From the NCBI RefSeq assembly GCF_024734895.1, contig NZ_CP091430.1, positions 6,590,501 to 6,654,500 on the forward strand: 64,000 bases of DNA. Reading direction: 5' to 3'. Positions 44,067 to 52,787 of this stretch are shown here, piece after piece. Position 1 is the first letter of the stretch, and every line of letters starts with the position of its first letter. The notes beneath the pieces were generated by a model that saw only the letters and a list, made by a program, of their open reading frames with translations, did no database searches and had not been told where the DNA came from. The position numbers and the translations under genes are program-made. This stretch comes from Paenibacillus spongiae (GTDB lineage: Bacteria; Bacillota; Bacilli; Paenibacillales; Paenibacillaceae).

Positions 44067-44228
44067 GCCTGATGACTCACTCCAAGTTCAAGTTTACTAA
44101 TCTGGTTTTTGATCGCTGCTTTATTAGCTGCAGCTCATTTGGCATGCATGGTGTGCGCATAGGCCGTTCTCCTTGAATATTGCAGCAATAATGGATTGCG
44201 CGCCATTCCCTCTAACGAAAGACCTAGT

Positions 44229-44244
44229 TAACTGTTAACAGTTA
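44229..44244. promoter_or_regulatory. Operator palindrome TAACTGTTAACAGTTA, copy 1
   Basis: A perfect 16-bp palindrome between the GntR stop and the first gene of the catabolic operon (start 44066). It matches the sites at 44972-44985 and 45155-45170. Confidence 0.8.
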
Positions 44245-44291
44245 TGTCATAAAAAAAATCAACTCCCTTTCGGAATAGTAATATCTCTGCT

Positions 44292-44957
44292 TTACTTCGT
44301 GGTGGTCTCTCTTAACATTTTTATATTATCGCACATCACCTTTTTCCCCTCTGCCAAATGATCTTTTAATAGGGAACTGGCTGCAGGAAAATCCCGATTA
44401 TTCAGCGCCTCATAAATTTTGATGTGCGTATCCATGATCAACTGGCTTCTCGGGTAACCTTGGTTCGTGATTTCCAGGATAGCATGGATCAGTCCTCTTA
44501 AGCTAAGCCATGATTGCAGCAGCGTATTATTATCCGCTAGGCGGACGATTTGCTCATGGAATTCCATGTCGATATCGGAGAATTCCTGGGAAGTAACATT
44601 GCTGCTGCGCATCGTTTCGAAGCAATTCCGGATCGGCTCGATTGATTTTTTCTCTTGTTGGCCAAACCACTGTTCTATGGCATGATGCTCCAATAAGAGT
44701 CTGACATCATATAGGTTTGAGATATCCTTCAAGCTCATTCCGCGCACAATGACTCTGCCATTAGGCATTCTCACTGCAAAGCCTTCCAGCAGCAATATTT
44801 GAAGAGCATCCCTGATCGGTCCTCTGCTGGTTCCCAGCCTATCGGCGAGAATGGGCTCTGCCAAATGCTCGTTGACGGGAATCTCGCCCAACAGGATGGC
44901 CCTTCGAAGTATTTTCACGACGTCGTCGCATAATTTTATTCTAGAAATTTTATTCAA
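44292..44957 (-). CDS. GntR family regulator (FCD domain)
   Basis: Protein of 221 aa. Winged HTH about 10-75 (VKILRRAILLGEIPVNEHLA, LGTSRGPIRDALQILLLEGF), then the FCD domain (LLEHHAIEQWFGQQEKKSIE; DMEFHEQIVRLADNNTLL). A TTG at 44957 has GGAGGGG 5 nt upstream and is preferred over the upstream GTG at 44987, which would lie within the operator at the transcription start. Likely repressor of 44066-38736 and of itself. Confidence 0.9.
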   Translation of the reverse strand: MNKISRIKLCDDVVKILRRAILLGEIPVNEHLAEPILADRLGTSRGPIRDALQILLLEGFAVRMPNGRVIVRGMSLKDISNLYDVRLLLEHHAIEQWFGQQEKKSIEPIRNCFETMRSSNVTSQEFSDIDMEFHEQIVRLADNNTLLQSWLSLRGLIHAILEITNQGYPRSQLIMDTHIKIYEALNNRDFPAASSLLKDHLAEGKKVMCDNIKMLRETTTK

Positions 44958-44971
44958 TTTTACCCCTCCAG

Positions 44972-44993
44972 AATGGTTAACAGTCACATTATA
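44972..44993 (-). promoter_or_regulatory. gntR promoter with operator copy 2 at the transcription start
   Basis: An extended -10 box TGATATAAT (TATAAT at 44993-44988) is followed at once by ACTGTTAACCAT (44985-44974), a degenerate copy of the operator. The position predicts autorepression. Confidence 0.7.
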
Positions 44994-45154
44994 TCAAAGG
45001 ACTTCTCGTCATGGGAGGATGTGGATTCGCTTTCCGGAGAGAATCAGCCATCAACAACCAAAGGATTATTAATATTTTCGCTCGATGCATGGCAATCCGC
45101 TAAAATCCGGGAAACTTTCTTTCCGGCAGGAATCAAGTTAGCGTTGTGACCAGG

Positions 45155-45170
45155 TAACTGTTAACAGTTT
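45155..45170. promoter_or_regulatory. Operator palindrome, copy 3
   Basis: TAACTGTTAACAGTTT matches the 16-bp palindrome at 15 positions, about 170 bp upstream of copy 2. Otherwise 44994-45403 holds no supported gene. Confidence 0.7.
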
Positions 45171-45403
45171 TAATTTAGCATGTAGACCTCGATTTGTAAA
45201 CATGTAAACATGAAATCTCAACTAGTAACGTCTTGCATTAACCAGAGCGCTAGGCAGCGGCGAGAGAAGCTACATTCCCGGCGAGAACAACGACGGACAC
45301 GCAATGAGGCGCGCACGCTATGTGCTGTACGGGTAAACGCGCGGATTCACGCTTTATAACCATGCATGCGAAGGCGGCGTTTCGACACGTTGCCGGACAC
45401 ACG

Positions 45404-45457
45404 AAAAAGGGCCGGACCGCCGCTTCCGATTCATACTCGGAGCCTGCAGTCCAGCCC
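45404..45457 (-). terminator. Terminator of the siderophore uptake operon
   Basis: GGGCCGGAC (45409-45417) pairs with GTCCAGCCC (45449-45457) with one mismatch, with an inner stem, and is followed on the minus strand by T5. Confidence 0.75.
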
Positions 45458-45475
45458 TATTCGACGGCTGATGCC

Positions 45476-46501
45476 TTAATTAAATGCAGCGTCAACCTCT
45501 TTGATCATTTCTGCCATCGACGCCAAACCGCCGCCGGACAGATACCAGTAATCCGCATTCAGGTAAATGATTTTACCGTTCTTGTAGGCATTCGTTTTCT
45601 TGATCAGGTCGTTCTCCAGCGTTTTGTTCGCCGTCTCGCCGCCTTCCGCCTCAACGGCCGCGTCACGGTCCACGACGAACAGGTAATCCGGGTTCTTCTC
45701 CGCGATATATTCGCTCGTTACGCTGTCGCCATGCGTGGAAGCCTTGATGTTCTCATCGACTGGCGCAACGCCGAACACGTCATGAATGAGGCCAAAACGA
45801 GAAGCTTTGCCGTATACGCTGAGCTTGCCGGCATTCGTCAGGACGATCAGGCCTTTCTTGCCGCTGGCTGCTTCCGCGCTTGCCTTGCTGCTCAAGGCCG
45901 CGATGGATTCGTCCAGCTTGGCCAACTCGGCTTCGACTTCCGCTTCCTTGCCGAAGATTTGGCCCAGAATCTTCGCATTCTCCGTGTACGACGCTTTGTA
46001 GTTCGCGTTGTCTACGCCCATGAAGATCGTCGGAGCGATCTCGTTCAGCTCTTCATAAGCTTCCGAGGTGCGGCCGGAGATGAAGATGACATCCGGCTTG
46101 AGCGCATTCACTTTCTCGAAGTCCGGCTCTTTGAGCCCACCGGCATTCTCATAGCTGTCCGCTTTGTATTTCTCAAGGTAGGCTGGAAGCCCGTCCTTCG
46201 GAACCGCCGTGACCGGAACGCCCAGCTTGTCGAGCGTATCCAGAACGCCGTTATCGAACACGACAACCTTCTCCGGATTTTGCTTCAGCTTCGCTTCGCC
46301 CAACTGATGCTTGATCGTCAATTCAGCCGGTTCTGCCGTTTCCGGCGTTCCCGCTCCCGTGCTGCCATTGCCTTCCGCCGTGTTGCTTGGCGTGTTGTTT
46401 GCTGCTTGATCCGCGTTCGAGTTTTTGTCAGTCGCGCCGCAAGCCGACAGAACAACGGCAAGAATGAATGTTAAAAATACAAGTGAAACTTTCTGTTTCA
46501 T
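45476..46501 (-). CDS. yclQ: Siderophore-binding lipoprotein (YclQ type)
   Basis: Protein of 341 aa. Lipobox in FILAVVLSACGAT, then the FhuD-like fold (ELTIKHQLGEAKLKQNPEKV, FDNGVLDTLDKLGVPVTAVP, DVIFISGRTSEAYEELNEIA). It resembles Bacillus YclQ, the petrobactin-binding protein. The ATG at 46501 has GGTGGAG 7 nt upstream. Last gene of the Fur-controlled operon. Confidence 0.9.
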   Translation of the reverse strand: MKQKVSLVFLTFILAVVLSACGATDKNSNADQAANNTPSNTAEGNGSTGAGTPETAEPAELTIKHQLGEAKLKQNPEKVVVFDNGVLDTLDKLGVPVTAVPKDGLPAYLEKYKADSYENAGGLKEPDFEKVNALKPDVIFISGRTSEAYEELNEIAPTIFMGVDNANYKASYTENAKILGQIFGKEAEVEAELAKLDESIAALSSKASAEAASGKKGLIVLTNAGKLSVYGKASRFGLIHDVFGVAPVDENIKASTHGDSVTSEYIAEKNPDYLFVVDRDAAVEAEGGETANKTLENDLIKKTNAYKNGKIIYLNADYWYLSGGGLASMAEMIKEVDAAFN

Positions 46502-46572
46502 TTCTTTCTCCACCTTTTTTTGAATAATAAATTTATATATTGGCCGGATCCCTCAGGGCGTCCCCCTTGCGA

Positions 46573-47331
46573 TCAAGCAAAATACACGCAAATTTTGTTG
46601 CCGTTCACCGTCTCGATATGAATGTCCATGTCATACACTTCTTTCAGCACAGCGGTTTCGATGATGTCGTCGGTGACGCCTTCGCGGATGATCTTGCCGT
46701 CCTTGAGCGCGACGATATAGTCGGAATAGCAAGAGGCAAAGTTAATATCGTGAATGACGATGATTACCGTTTTGCCGAGCTCGTCGACCAGCCTGCGGAG
46801 CACCTTCATGATTTGGACGGAATGCTTCATGTCCAGATTGTTGAGCGGTTCGTCCAGCAGCACGTATTCCGTATTCTGGGCGATGACCATGGCAATGTAG
46901 GCCCGCTGGTTCTGTCCCCCGCTCAATTGATCCAAATATTTGTCCTGCATATCGGTCAGCCCCATGTAGGCAATGGCTTCATCGACATGCTTCCAGTCTT
47001 CCTTCGTCAAGCGCCCTTGCGAGTAAGGGAACCTCCCGAAGCTGACCAGCTCCCGGACCGTCAAGCGGACATTGATATGATTGGACTGCTTGAGGATCGA
47101 TATTTTTTTCGCCAGGTCGCCGCTCTTGCTCTGGGTGACATCGATATCGTCAATTAGCACCTGCCCGTTATCCTTCGCGATGAGCCGGCTTATAATCGAC
47201 AATAACGTGCTTTTGCCCGCCCCGTTCGGCCCAATGAATGACGTGATTTTCCCCTTCTCGATCTGGACGGAGACGTTATCGATGACTTTCTTGCTCCCGT
47301 ATTGTTTCGTAACATTACTGACTGCGATCAC
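46573..47331 (-). CDS. yclP: Siderophore ABC transporter ATPase (YclP type)
   Basis: ATPase of 252 aa. Walker A IGPNGAGKSTLLS, signature LSGGQNQRAYIAM, Walker B YVLLDEPLNNLD, switch VIHDINFASCYSD. The start is GTG, coupled to yclO by a GTGA overlap. It powers the YclN/YclO permease. Confidence 0.93.
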   Translation of the reverse strand: MIAVSNVTKQYGSKKVIDNVSVQIEKGKITSFIGPNGAGKSTLLSIISRLIAKDNGQVLIDDIDVTQSKSGDLAKKISILKQSNHINVRLTVRELVSFGRFPYSQGRLTKEDWKHVDEAIAYMGLTDMQDKYLDQLSGGQNQRAYIAMVIAQNTEYVLLDEPLNNLDMKHSVQIMKVLRRLVDELGKTVIIVIHDINFASCYSDYIVALKDGKIIREGVTDDIIETAVLKEVYDMDIHIETVNGNKICVYFA

Positions 47332-48275
47332 GATTTGTTCCCCTTCAGTAAGAGATAGATGAAATAGGTACCGCCGATGAAATTGATAATGACCGCCAGT
47401 GTCGTAGAGAAGGTAAATACCCGCTCGACGATCAACTGGCCTCCGACCAGAGCTACGACGCTGATCAGCATCGCGCCCGGAATCAGGTAACGGTGCCGGA
47501 ACGTTTGGATATATTGATACGTGACATTGACGACCAGCAGCCCGAGGAACGTAATCGGACCGACCAGCGCGGTTGAGATGGCAACCAGGATCGATACGAC
47601 GAGCAGCATGCGTTTGACGACGAAATCGTAAGGAATGCCCAGGTTGACGGCATGATCCTTGCCCAGCGACAGCACATCCAAATATTTGGCATACCGCATG
47701 AAATAAGCGACTGTAACGGCTATGGCGGCGATGGAGATCAGAAGCAGCTCGGTATTCACGTTATTGAAGCTGGCGAACATCTTGTTCTGCACGGTAAAAA
47801 ATTCATTCGGATCGATCAGCATCTGCATGAACGATGCGATGTTCGAAAAGAAGGTGCCGAAGATGATACCGACCAGGAGCAGGTAGTAGATGTTGCTGTC
47901 TTCCCGCTTGAACAATATTTTGTACAGCACCCCTGCGAACATCACCATCAATCCGACCGATAGCAGAAAATGCAGGTTCTTGTTCATCATCGTGAGCGTC
48001 ATCGATCCGAAGAAGTAGACGATCGCCGTCTGAATGAGCATGTAGAGCGAATCGAGGCCAATGATGCTCGGCGTCAGGATCCGGTTATTCGTTATCGTCT
48101 GGAACACCAGCGTGGAGAACGCGATCGCGCCGCCCGTCAGCAGGATAGCCAAAATTTTCTTGCCTCTGCGCTCCAGCACGTAGTCCCAATTCCCGCTCGC
48201 GTTGATGGTCATAAAGATGATGATGAGCACGACGGCGACGGCGGCAAGAATGCCAATTCTCGATTTATAACCCAT
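47328..48275 (-). CDS. yclO: Siderophore ABC permease (YclO type)
   Basis: FecCD-type permease of 315 aa with about nine membrane helices. The conserved segment FSTLVFQTITNNRILTPSII and the coupling region ALVGPITFLGLLVVNVTYQY are present. It overlaps yclN by 11 bp and forms a heterodimer with it. Confidence 0.92.
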   Translation of the reverse strand: MGYKSRIGILAAVAVVLIIIFMTINASGNWDYVLERRGKKILAILLTGGAIAFSTLVFQTITNNRILTPSIIGLDSLYMLIQTAIVYFFGSMTLTMMNKNLHFLLSVGLMVMFAGVLYKILFKREDSNIYYLLLVGIIFGTFFSNIASFMQMLIDPNEFFTVQNKMFASFNNVNTELLLISIAAIAVTVAYFMRYAKYLDVLSLGKDHAVNLGIPYDFVVKRMLLVVSILVAISTALVGPITFLGLLVVNVTYQYIQTFRHRYLIPGAMLISVVALVGGQLIVERVFTFSTTLAVIINFIGGTYFIYLLLKGNKS

Positions 48276-49218
48276 ATGTCTTTCTCCTCATGAGCAGGTA
48301 CAGGAAGATGCCGCTTCCGATGACGCCGACGGTAAGTCCGATGGAAATCTCGTAAGGATAGATGACGACCCGTCCCAATATATCGCAAAAGATTAAGAAG
48401 GTTGCGCCCAATAAGGCGGTGTGCGGCAAATTCTTCTTCAGATGATCGCCCTGGTAAATCGTGACAATGTTCGGTATGATCAGCCCAAGGAACGGAATGG
48501 AGCCGACCGTTAAGATCACGATGGCCGAGACCAGCGATACGATCACAAGACCGATGTTGACGACCGTCCGGTAATTCAGGCCCAGATTGACGGCGAATTC
48601 CTCGCCCATGCCGGCGACCGTGAACTTATTGGCGTACAAGTACGCGATAATGACCAGCGGGACGCTTATGTACAACATTTCGTAGCGCCCCTTCAGAATC
48701 ATGGAGAAGTCGCCGTGGAGCCAGCCGGACAGGCTCTGAATCAGATCATGCTTGTAGGCAAAGAAGGTCGTAATCGAGCCGACGACATTGCCGAACATCA
48801 GACCGACGAGCGGAATAAAGATCGAGTCCTTGTACTTTACGCGTTCCAATATTTTCATGAAGACGAACGTCCCCGCCAGCGCGAATAGAAACGCGACGGA
48901 TATTTTCATCAGCGGTGTTGCCGATGCGAACATGATTATCGCGACGAGCAGCCCCAGACTGGCCGAATCCATCGTGCCTGCCGTTGTCGGCGATACGAAC
49001 TTGTTCCGGCTGAGCTGCTGCATGATTAGACCGACGACGCTCATGCTGACGCCGGCGATAATGAGACTGATGAGCCGTGGGAAGCGGCTGATCAGCAAGA
49101 ATTGGATTTGCTCATCGGTTAAGCTGAACAGATCCAGAGGCGAAATATCCTTCACGCCGATAAACACGGAGCACACCGATAACACAATGAGCGCCGCCCA
49201 TAGATAGCTCGTTTTCAT
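48265..49218 (-). CDS. yclN: Siderophore ABC permease (YclN type)
   Basis: FecCD-type permease of 317 aa. It is very close in pattern to Bacillus YclN: MQQLSRNKFVSPTTAGTMDS, FPYEISIGLTVGVIGSGIF. The frame opens at 49272, but the ATG at 49218 starts the family homology and is preferred; the upstream part overlaps the Fur box. First gene of the operon. Confidence 0.92.
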   Translation of the reverse strand: MKTSYLWAALIVLSVCSVFIGVKDISPLDLFSLTDEQIQFLLISRFPRLISLIIAGVSMSVVGLIMQQLSRNKFVSPTTAGTMDSASLGLLVAIIMFASATPLMKISVAFLFALAGTFVFMKILERVKYKDSIFIPLVGLMFGNVVGSITTFFAYKHDLIQSLSGWLHGDFSMILKGRYEMLYISVPLVIIAYLYANKFTVAGMGEEFAVNLGLNYRTVVNIGLVIVSLVSAIVILTVGSIPFLGLIIPNIVTIYQGDHLKKNLPHTALLGATFLIFCDILGRVVIYPYEISIGLTVGVIGSGIFLYLLMRRKTYGL

Positions 49219-49256
49219 GATTCGACCTACAGTTCTTTGGGTTAGTATGATGGTAG

Positions 49257-49271
49257 TGATAATCATTATCA
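49257..49271. promoter_or_regulatory. Perfect Fur box upstream of yclN
   Basis: TGATAATCATTATCA is a perfect 7-1-7 palindrome, extended to GTGATAATCATTATCAC. It lies about 40-53 bp before the yclN start and predicts iron repression of the operon. Confidence 0.93.
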
Positions 49272-49477
49272 CTTATTTTATATTACGGATTTTTTTATTC
49301 GCTTGAATGGATAATTCTATTTTCATCATGGACTTTTCGATCCTTCGAACAGGCTTGTCACATAATGGTAACGACCCGAAAGGTTGGGCTAAACAAATTC
49401 ATCGTTCTTATTCGAGCCTGCATGCGGCAGTGATACTTGGTAACACTGCATAAAGTGGCGGACAAGAACACGAAGAA

Positions 49478-49511
49478 GAAACCCGGGCGTCCTCGATCAG
49501 ACGCGGGTTTC
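49478..49511 (-). terminator. Hairpin after the broken XRE gene
   Basis: GAAACCCG and CGGGTTTC form the outer stem with CGTC/GACG inside. It is followed on the minus strand by TTCTTCTTC, so it is a modest terminator. It lies about 55 bp after the stop at 49566. Confidence 0.6.
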
Positions 49512-49565
49512 TCGAAACTTCAGCGTTTACGATTATAACTCTCTAATCATTGATAATGCACAAAA

Positions 49566-50093
49566 CTATTTGATCCCATACTTATTCGCGAATTTGCTGA
49601 CAATGCTTCTCCAATGCTCATGCTCGAAACAGCTTTGAACATCGGATAAGTCGATATAAGCCCCGTTCATGAGCTTTTGCACCATGATCTCGGCGACAAG
49701 AGCTTCTTTCTTATAAGAATCGGAGAAGCATTCTTCGGCGTCGATGTTCATTTTCGCATTGATTCCTTCGATCATTCCGGCATATACGGTGTTATCCTTC
49801 CCGATCAATGTCCCTATGCCTGCTAATTGTTCGATTCCGGTTTTAATGTCCTTCGCATCAATTTTTCCGTTAAAATTCACGATCGTCTCGCCTCCGTTTA
49901 ATATATTGTCGACCGTGGTCTCCAATATGGCTGCCAAATCAAGAAGGAGCAGCGTATCGGGCAGCGTTTCGCCCCGTTCCCACTTGGAAACGGCTTGTTA
50001 CGAAATATTCAGCCGTTCACCCAACTGATTTTGCGTAATCTTTTTTCTTTTGCGCAGCTCTTGTATATACAATCCGATCTTTGTGGTATCCAT
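49566..50093 (-). pseudogene. XRE-type HTH regulator with an in-frame nonsense codon
   Basis: From the ATG at 50093 the frame reads MDTTKIGLYIQELRKRKKIT and QNQLGERLNIS, then TAA at 50000-49998, then continues in frame QAVSKWERGETLPDTLLLLD. The normal family text at this position is SYQAVSKWERG, so a Tyr codon has become TAA. The downstream part (about 49566-49937) has an unknown ligand-type region and no start of its own with a good ribosome site. The product is expected to be truncated within the HTH. Confidence 0.85.
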
Positions 50094-50318
50094 TTCGCAG
50101 CGGTCTCCTATTGAATTGATTAGAACCGGTTCTTATTCGTATCATAAGCGAAGATTCCGCGGCCAACAATAACGGGATCGTTGATCGATCGGCAGGTTAC
50201 ACTCAACGGCAGGTTGAGCTAGTGGATCGGCGCTAAGGAGAGTAACCGGCTAATATAATGGAGCTCTCAGCTCCGACGGCATCTAAAATCTGCGCGATTC
50301 ATTGAGCAGCCAAGTGTA

Positions 50319-50497
50319 CGGACATCAGATTCGTTATTTTGCCGACTTCGGCCGATTTGCGGTAGCTAGCGGACATCAGATCCGCTATATGCATTCGACT
50401 CATCCATTAAGCCGATGTTTATGCTCATATAAAGGCTCTCATGTCCGCAACACTCACGAAATGCACCTGAGTGTTACCATAAGGGCTCTCATGTCCG
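50319..50497. repeat. Dispersed intergenic repeat cluster, copy 2
   Basis: Forward CGGACATCAGAT at 50319 and 50370; reverse-oriented CGGACATGAGAGCC at 50434-50447 and 50483-50497. The mirror layout of the cluster at 26041-26217. The rest of 50094-50655 has no supported gene. Confidence 0.75.
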
Positions 50498-50655
50498 TTA
50501 GCATCTAGATTCTGCGATTCTAGATGATTGATTGGAACAACGGTTGGGGCAGCCTCTTAGCCGCCTCCGATACACTTGGAACGCATCCGCCCCGTATGAT
50601 AAACTTTCAATAATCGACACATTAACGGGCAGAGGAGCGTGCATGGAGGATGAGA

Positions 50656-51330
50656 ATGAACGTATTGATTGCCGATGACGACCCGTCGATCCGGACCTTG
50701 CTTCGCCTTGTCTTGACCAAGGAGGGCTACGACGTGCTGGAAGCGGCGGACGGCAAGCAGGCGGCCCGGCTCATGGAGACCGAGCGGATCCACCTCGCCG
50801 TCGTCGATGTGATGATGCCGGCGATGAACGGTCTTGAGCTGTGCCGGGAGATCCGCGCCCATTACGACATCCCTGTGATGATGCTGACCGCCAAGGGCGG
50901 ATTGGAGGATAAGGAGAAGGGATTCTTGTCCGGAACGGACGACTATATGGTCAAGCCCTTCGAGCCGAAGGAGCTTCTCTTCCGGATTCAAGCGCTGCTG
51001 CGCCGGTACCGCCTCGTATCGGCCGATACGATCCGTCTCGGGTCCGTCACCATAAACCGCCAAAGCTACGAGGTGAAGCGCGGTACGGACACGGTCGCGA
51101 TGCCGCTGCGGGAATTCGAGCTGCTGACGCAGCTGGCCAGCAATCCCGGGCGAATCTATACCCGCGAACAGCTCATCGAGCTGGTGTGGGGAGCCGACTT
51201 CGAGGGCGACAGCCGGACGGTCGACGTACATATCAAGCGATTGCGGGAGAAGTTCGCCGGAGACGAGAATGACTTTGTCATTACGACGATTCGGGGCTTG
51301 GGCTACAAGCTTGAGGTGAAAGACCAATGA
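50656..51330 (+). CDS. OmpR/PhoB-type response regulator
   Basis: Protein of 224 aa. Receiver domain with acidic pocket IADDDPS, phospho-Asp in VVDVMMPAMNG, Thr in MMLTAKG and Lys in MVKPFEPKELL. Winged helix C-terminal domain with YTREQLIELVWG and VDVHIKRLREKF. The ATG at 50656 has GGAGG 6 nt upstream. It overlaps the sensor kinase by 4 bp. Confidence 0.94.
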   Translation: MNVLIADDDPSIRTLLRLVLTKEGYDVLEAADGKQAARLMETERIHLAVVDVMMPAMNGLELCREIRAHYDIPVMMLTAKGGLEDKEKGFLSGTDDYMVKPFEPKELLFRIQALLRRYRLVSADTIRLGSVTINRQSYEVKRGTDTVAMPLREFELLTQLASNPGRIYTREQLIELVWGADFEGDSRTVDVHIKRLREKFAGDENDFVITTIRGLGYKLEVKDQ

Positions 51331-52712
51331 AGACGTTATACGTGCGCATTGTGGTCACGTTTATCGGCATTGCTATCATTAGCTGCATCATTGGCCTCTT
51401 GCTGACCAACTTCTATTATCAAGAAGCGCTCCACACGAAGAGCCAGCAAAAAGTATGGAATGCCGGCCAAACGATCCGCACGATGCTTGAGCAAAATCCG
51501 AGCAGCGATAGCTCCGCTTATCTAGCGCAGGTCGCTTCGCTGGGCTATCAAATTTATTATGTCGACGACCAGCTGCAAGGAACTTCATATGGCGCGCCTT
51601 TCAAGCATGGCTCGCTCAGCTCCTCCGTCATTCAATCCGTCCTGGACGGCACCGTCTACAAAGGGATGGAGGAAGAGAATCACCGGTTCATGCTGCTGGC
51701 CTTCTTCGAGAACAGTCTCCGCAATACGGTGGGTCTCCCTCTCGTGACTGCGGAAGGCGAGAAGCGCGCCCTGTTCGTAAAGCCGGATCTGGAGCAGCAG
51801 ATCGGCGAGGTCCGGTTGATTGTGGCCGTCCTCTTCATCGGAACGTTCGTCATCAGCCTGGTGCTTATCGTCATTCTCAGCCGTTATATCGTCAGGCCTG
51901 TGAAGGCGCTCACGAACGCAACCAAGCAAATCGTCGAGGGCCGCTTCGACGTCGCGCTGGACGTGTCGCGCAAGGACGAGATCGGCGATCTGGCGCACCA
52001 TTTCACCAAGATGACGCAGTCCATCAAACAGCTGGACGAAATGAGGCAGGAATTCGTCGCCAACGTCTCGCATGAGCTGCAGTCCCCGCTCACATCCATA
52101 CGCGGGCTGGCCCAGGCATCGTTAGATAGCGGAGCTCCGCAGGAAGAGACCGAGAACAATCTGCGGATCATTGAACGCGAAAGCCGGCGCCTGTCGGAGC
52201 TGAGCAAACAGCTGCTCACGCTCGCCACGCTGGATAAAGAAAACCAGGCGCTCCGGATTGCAAGCTATCAGCTGGATGAGCAGCTTCGTCAAATCATCAT
52301 CATGCAGGAATGGCAGTGGTCGAAGAAGGAGATGGAGCTTCAGCTCGACCTGCCCGAAACCTGGATTTCCGGCGATGCGCATCTGCTCTACGAGGTTTGG
52401 CTCAATTTAATTACGAACGCGATCAAATTCTCCGGGACAGGCGATACATTAAGCGTTCAGATCGAATCCGCGGACGACGATACGACTTGCGTCCATATAT
52501 CGGATACCGGCGCAGGCATACCCGAATCCGAGATGCCGCATCTATTCCAGCGTTTTTATAAAGCGGACAAAGCTAGAGACCGTACCGCATCCGGCAGCGG
52601 TCTCGGTCTTGCGATCGCGCACAAAATCGTTACGATGCACGGCGGGCAAATTATCGCCCGCAGCGAATACAATGTCGGATCCACGTTCACCGTCGTCCTT
52701 CCCCGCTTGTAA
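51327..52712 (+). CDS. Sensor histidine kinase
   Basis: Kinase of 461 aa. Two membrane helices (about 7-27 and 150-172) flank an extracytoplasmic sensor region of about 120 residues, then HAMP (about 172-225), the H box FVANVSHELQSPLTSIRGLA, the N box LWLNLITNAIKFS, and the G boxes ISDTGAGIPESEMP and GSGLGLAIAHKI. Pairs with the response regulator upstream; the MMPL gene that follows may be part of its output. Confidence 0.94.
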   Translation: MKTLYVRIVVTFIGIAIISCIIGLLLTNFYYQEALHTKSQQKVWNAGQTIRTMLEQNPSSDSSAYLAQVASLGYQIYYVDDQLQGTSYGAPFKHGSLSSSVIQSVLDGTVYKGMEEENHRFMLLAFFENSLRNTVGLPLVTAEGEKRALFVKPDLEQQIGEVRLIVAVLFIGTFVISLVLIVILSRYIVRPVKALTNATKQIVEGRFDVALDVSRKDEIGDLAHHFTKMTQSIKQLDEMRQEFVANVSHELQSPLTSIRGLAQASLDSGAPQEETENNLRIIERESRRLSELSKQLLTLATLDKENQALRIASYQLDEQLRQIIIMQEWQWSKKEMELQLDLPETWISGDAHLLYEVWLNLITNAIKFSGTGDTLSVQIESADDDTTCVHISDTGAGIPESEMPHLFQRFYKADKARDRTASGSGLGLAIAHKIVTMHGGQIIARSEYNVGSTFTVVLPRL

Positions 52713-52742
52713 TCTTCCGTTCATGGTCCATTCATACTTCTG

Positions 52743-52769
52743 TCCGATAATTTCATCAGAAATTACGGA
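52743..52769 (+). other. Hairpin in the MMPL leader
   Basis: TCCGATAATTTC and GAAATTACGGA can pair around ATCA with one bulge, just before the AGGAGG of the MMPL gene. It could affect translation or serve as a binding site. Confidence 0.4.
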
Positions 52770-52787
52770 TAGGAGGTTATGGGCGGT

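Noticed and set aside
49566..49937. Independent 123-aa gene downstream of the nonsense codon
   Set aside because: It begins inside the HTH-linker of the broken regulator and has no ribosome site of its own.
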